A DNA stretch of 64,000 nucleotides from an uncultured Chloroflexales bacterium. GTDB lineage: Bacteria; Chloroflexota; Chloroflexia; Chloroflexales; Chloroflexaceae. The notes under the pieces were generated by a model that was given only the letters and a program-made list of their open reading frames with translations, was not told where the DNA came from and made no database searches. The DNA is taken from positions 124,001 to 188,000 of the forward strand of contig CALGUG010000008.1 of the NCBI GenBank assembly GCA_937902315.1, written 5' to 3'. Both the position numbers and the translations under genes were made by a program. Below are positions 62,657 to 64,000 of the stretch, piece by piece; position 1 is the first letter of the stretch; each line of letters opens with the position of its first letter.

Positions 62657-64000
62657 TTATGCGACTTCCGTCATCTCTTCCCAGTTCTGGCCGATCTCGA
62701 CATCGACCTTGAGCGGCACATTCAGTTTATAAGCCTGCTCCATAGTGCTGCGCACCAGTTCGGTTACGCTAGCAACCTCTTCTTCGGGTGCCTCGAAGAT
62801 CAGCTCGTCGTGCACTTGGAGCAGCAGTTTGGTGCGCAGGTTGCGCTGCTGCAGCTCGCGATCGATATTGATCATTGCGATCTTCATAATGTCGGCGCTG
62901 GTAGACTGAATCGGCGCGTTGATCGCTTCGCGCTCGGCGGCTTGGCGGCGTTGGGGCGCGCCTGCGCCGTCTTTCAGCTCTTGGAAGTTGCGTCGGCGAC
63001 CGAAGAGCGAGTTGACATAGCCCAACGAGCGCGCTTGATCGAGGGTTTGATCGATGTAGCTGCGCAGACCCGGGAAGCGCTCGAACAGGGCGTTGATCAG
63101 CTCTTGGGCTTGGGTTCGGCTCAGTTCGGTGCGCTGCGCTAAGCCGAACGAGCTGATGCCGTAGATGATTCCGAACACGGTCATCTTGGCGATGCGACGC
63201 TGATTTTTATCGACTTGATCGATCGGCACGCCGAAGATCTGTGAGGCGGTCGCGGCGTGTACATCTTGGCCCTCCATAAAGACCTGCACCAAGCCCGGGT
63301 CTTGGGTGATATGGGCCAGCACGCGCAGCTCGATCTGCGAGTAGTCGGCGGCGATAAAACGGTGGCCGGGTTGGGCCACAAAGGCTCGCCGGATCTCGCG
63401 GCCCTCTTGAGTGCGCACCGGAATGTTTTGCAGGTTCGGATCGTTGCTCGAAAGGCGTCCGGTTGCGGCACCGACTTGGTTGTAGGTGGTGTGAACGCGG
63501 CCCGTATTCGGATTAACTAGGTCGGGCAAGGCGTCGATATAGGTCGATTTGAGCTTGGCGAGCTGGCGGGCTTGCAGAATCAAGCGCGGAACCTCGCCTT
63601 TCTCAGGATGGTGGCTGAGCTTTTCGAGCACATCGGCAGTGATCGAGTATTCGCCGCTCTTGAGCTTGCTGAGGCCGTCAGTTGGTAGTTGTAATTTGCC
63701 GAATAGCACTTGGTTGAGCTGCTTGCCCGAATTGATATTGAAAGGCTCTCCGGCCAGCATCGTCATGGTCTCTTCTAGCTCGCTCAGGCGCTGGGTGATG
63801 CGTACGCTCAGCTGTTTGAGGTAGTTGACATCGAGGCCGATGCCAGCGGTCTCCATGCGCACCAGCACCGGAATCAGCGGCATTTCGAGCTTGGTGAAGA
63901 TCTCGTTCACATGGCTCAGATCAGGCGAGGCGAGCTGGGCGCTAAGCTTTTCATAGAGCCGAAAGGTCATATCGGCGTCGGCTGCCGCGTAGGGTGTGGC
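62657..64000 (-). CDS. polA: DNA polymerase I, C-terminal part (5' end beyond window)
   Basis: Replication and repair polymerase; only the last 448 codons are inside and the frame stays open to base 64000. The right edge encodes ATPYAAADADMTFRLYEKL, the end of the 3'-5' exonuclease-like domain (YxxxD motif). The polymerase domain follows: thumb region KLKSTYIDALPDLVNPNTGR, motif A VAQPGHRFIAADYSQIELRV, O-helix motif B RRIAKMTVFGIIYGISSFGL, and motif C LLLQVHDELIFEAPEEE. The O-helix has a T-V-F-G core in place of the frequent N-F-G. All key Asp, Arg, Lys and Tyr are present. Confidence 0.96.
   Translation of the reverse strand, partial: ATPYAAADADMTFRLYEKLSAQLASPDLSHVNEIFTKLEMPLIPVLVRMETAGIGLDVNYLKQLSVRITQRLSELEETMTMLAGEPFNINSGKQLNQVLFGKLQLPTDGLSKLKSGEYSITADVLEKLSHHPEKGEVPRLILQARQLAKLKSTYIDALPDLVNPNTGRVHTTYNQVGAATGRLSSNDPNLQNIPVRTQEGREIRRAFVAQPGHRFIAADYSQIELRVLAHITQDPGLVQVFMEGQDVHAATASQIFGVPIDQVDKNQRRIAKMTVFGIIYGISSFGLAQRTELSRTQAQELINALFERFPGLRSYIDQTLDQARSLGYVNSLFGRRRNFQELKDGAGAPQRRQAAEREAINAPIQSTSADIMKIAMINIDRELQQRNLRTKLLLQVHDELIFEAPEEEVASVTELVRSTMEQAYKLNVPLKVDVEIGQNWEEMTEVA

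Noticed and set aside
1..64000. tRNA or rRNA genes
   Set aside because: I looked for cloverleaf T-loop sequences and rRNA landmarks on both strands and recognised none; a tRNAscan run would be decisive.

Overview
The window looks like chromosomal DNA of a mesophilic, aerobic, probably filamentous member of the Chloroflexota (a Herpetosiphon-like or related Chloroflexales lineage). This is inferred from gene content and protein style: exported proteins built from a 'GGLPxFGYPI...VQWFERxRLE' unit, a beta-helix protein ending in YLPHVAN, a MglA/roadblock-type pair, heme A synthase, an F420/FMN luciferase-like monooxygenase, and moderate G+C. No tRNA, rRNA, CRISPR array, transposase or phage gene was recognised. 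Both window edges cut genes: an exported protein on the left and polA on the right.

Layout. 1-9.6 kb: exported FERxRLE protein; a minus-strand capA-like / HD hydrolase / PfkB kinase cluster; a DUF3352 membrane protein; a luciferase-like oxidoreductase and a quinone oxidoreductase. 10-16 kb: a membrane protein, prs, a second FERxRLE protein, a HIT hydrolase and an OmpR-type regulator. 16-20.5 kb: clpX, clpP and tig (protein quality control). 20.7-28.3 kb: PH-like membrane protein, a CBS/zinc-ribbon protein directly ahead of pdhA-pdhB-pdhC, an APH-type kinase and a GT2 glycosyltransferase. 29-34.4 kb: an rsbT-rsbX-histidine kinase operon and pfkA. 35-43.4 kb: Ppx/GppA phosphatase, a CheY-like regulator, a secreted TAP-type peptidase, a secreted beta-helix protein, GNAT and ctaA. 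43.6-46.3 kb: roadblock protein, small GTPase, a 1.2-kb AT-rich gene-free tract and a small basic protein with a perfect Shine-Dalgarno. 47-53 kb: DUF983, threonine dehydratase, DMT exporter, MocR regulator and cupin. 53-57 kb: a broken small membrane gene and two tandem glutamate-dehydrogenase paralogues with matching promoter/palindrome architecture. 57-64 kb: pseudo-receiver, SpoIIE-type phosphatase, MFS transporter, GT2 and polA.

The most unusual content is between the genes. About fifteen copies of a roughly 120-bp repeat (family A), more than a dozen copies or fragments of a 100-170-bp MITE-like repeat with 12-bp terminal inverted repeats (family B), and nine 15-19-bp-stem hairpins (family C) fill nearly every long intergenic gap and never interrupt a coding region. 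B and A occur together in a fixed relative order at several loci, and the hairpin usually sits at one fixed place inside B. Stem sequences of the hairpins differ between copies while pairing is kept, and the loop is inverted between two copies.

Functionally the window combines central carbon metabolism (PfkB, pfkA, PDH, glutamate dehydrogenases, threonine dehydratase, prs), proteostasis (tig, clpP, clpX), partner-switching stress signalling (RsbT, RsbX, a second SpoIIE-type phosphatase, histidine kinase, three receiver proteins) and cell-surface or secreted proteins. All functional statements rest on motif recognition by eye; no database search was run.
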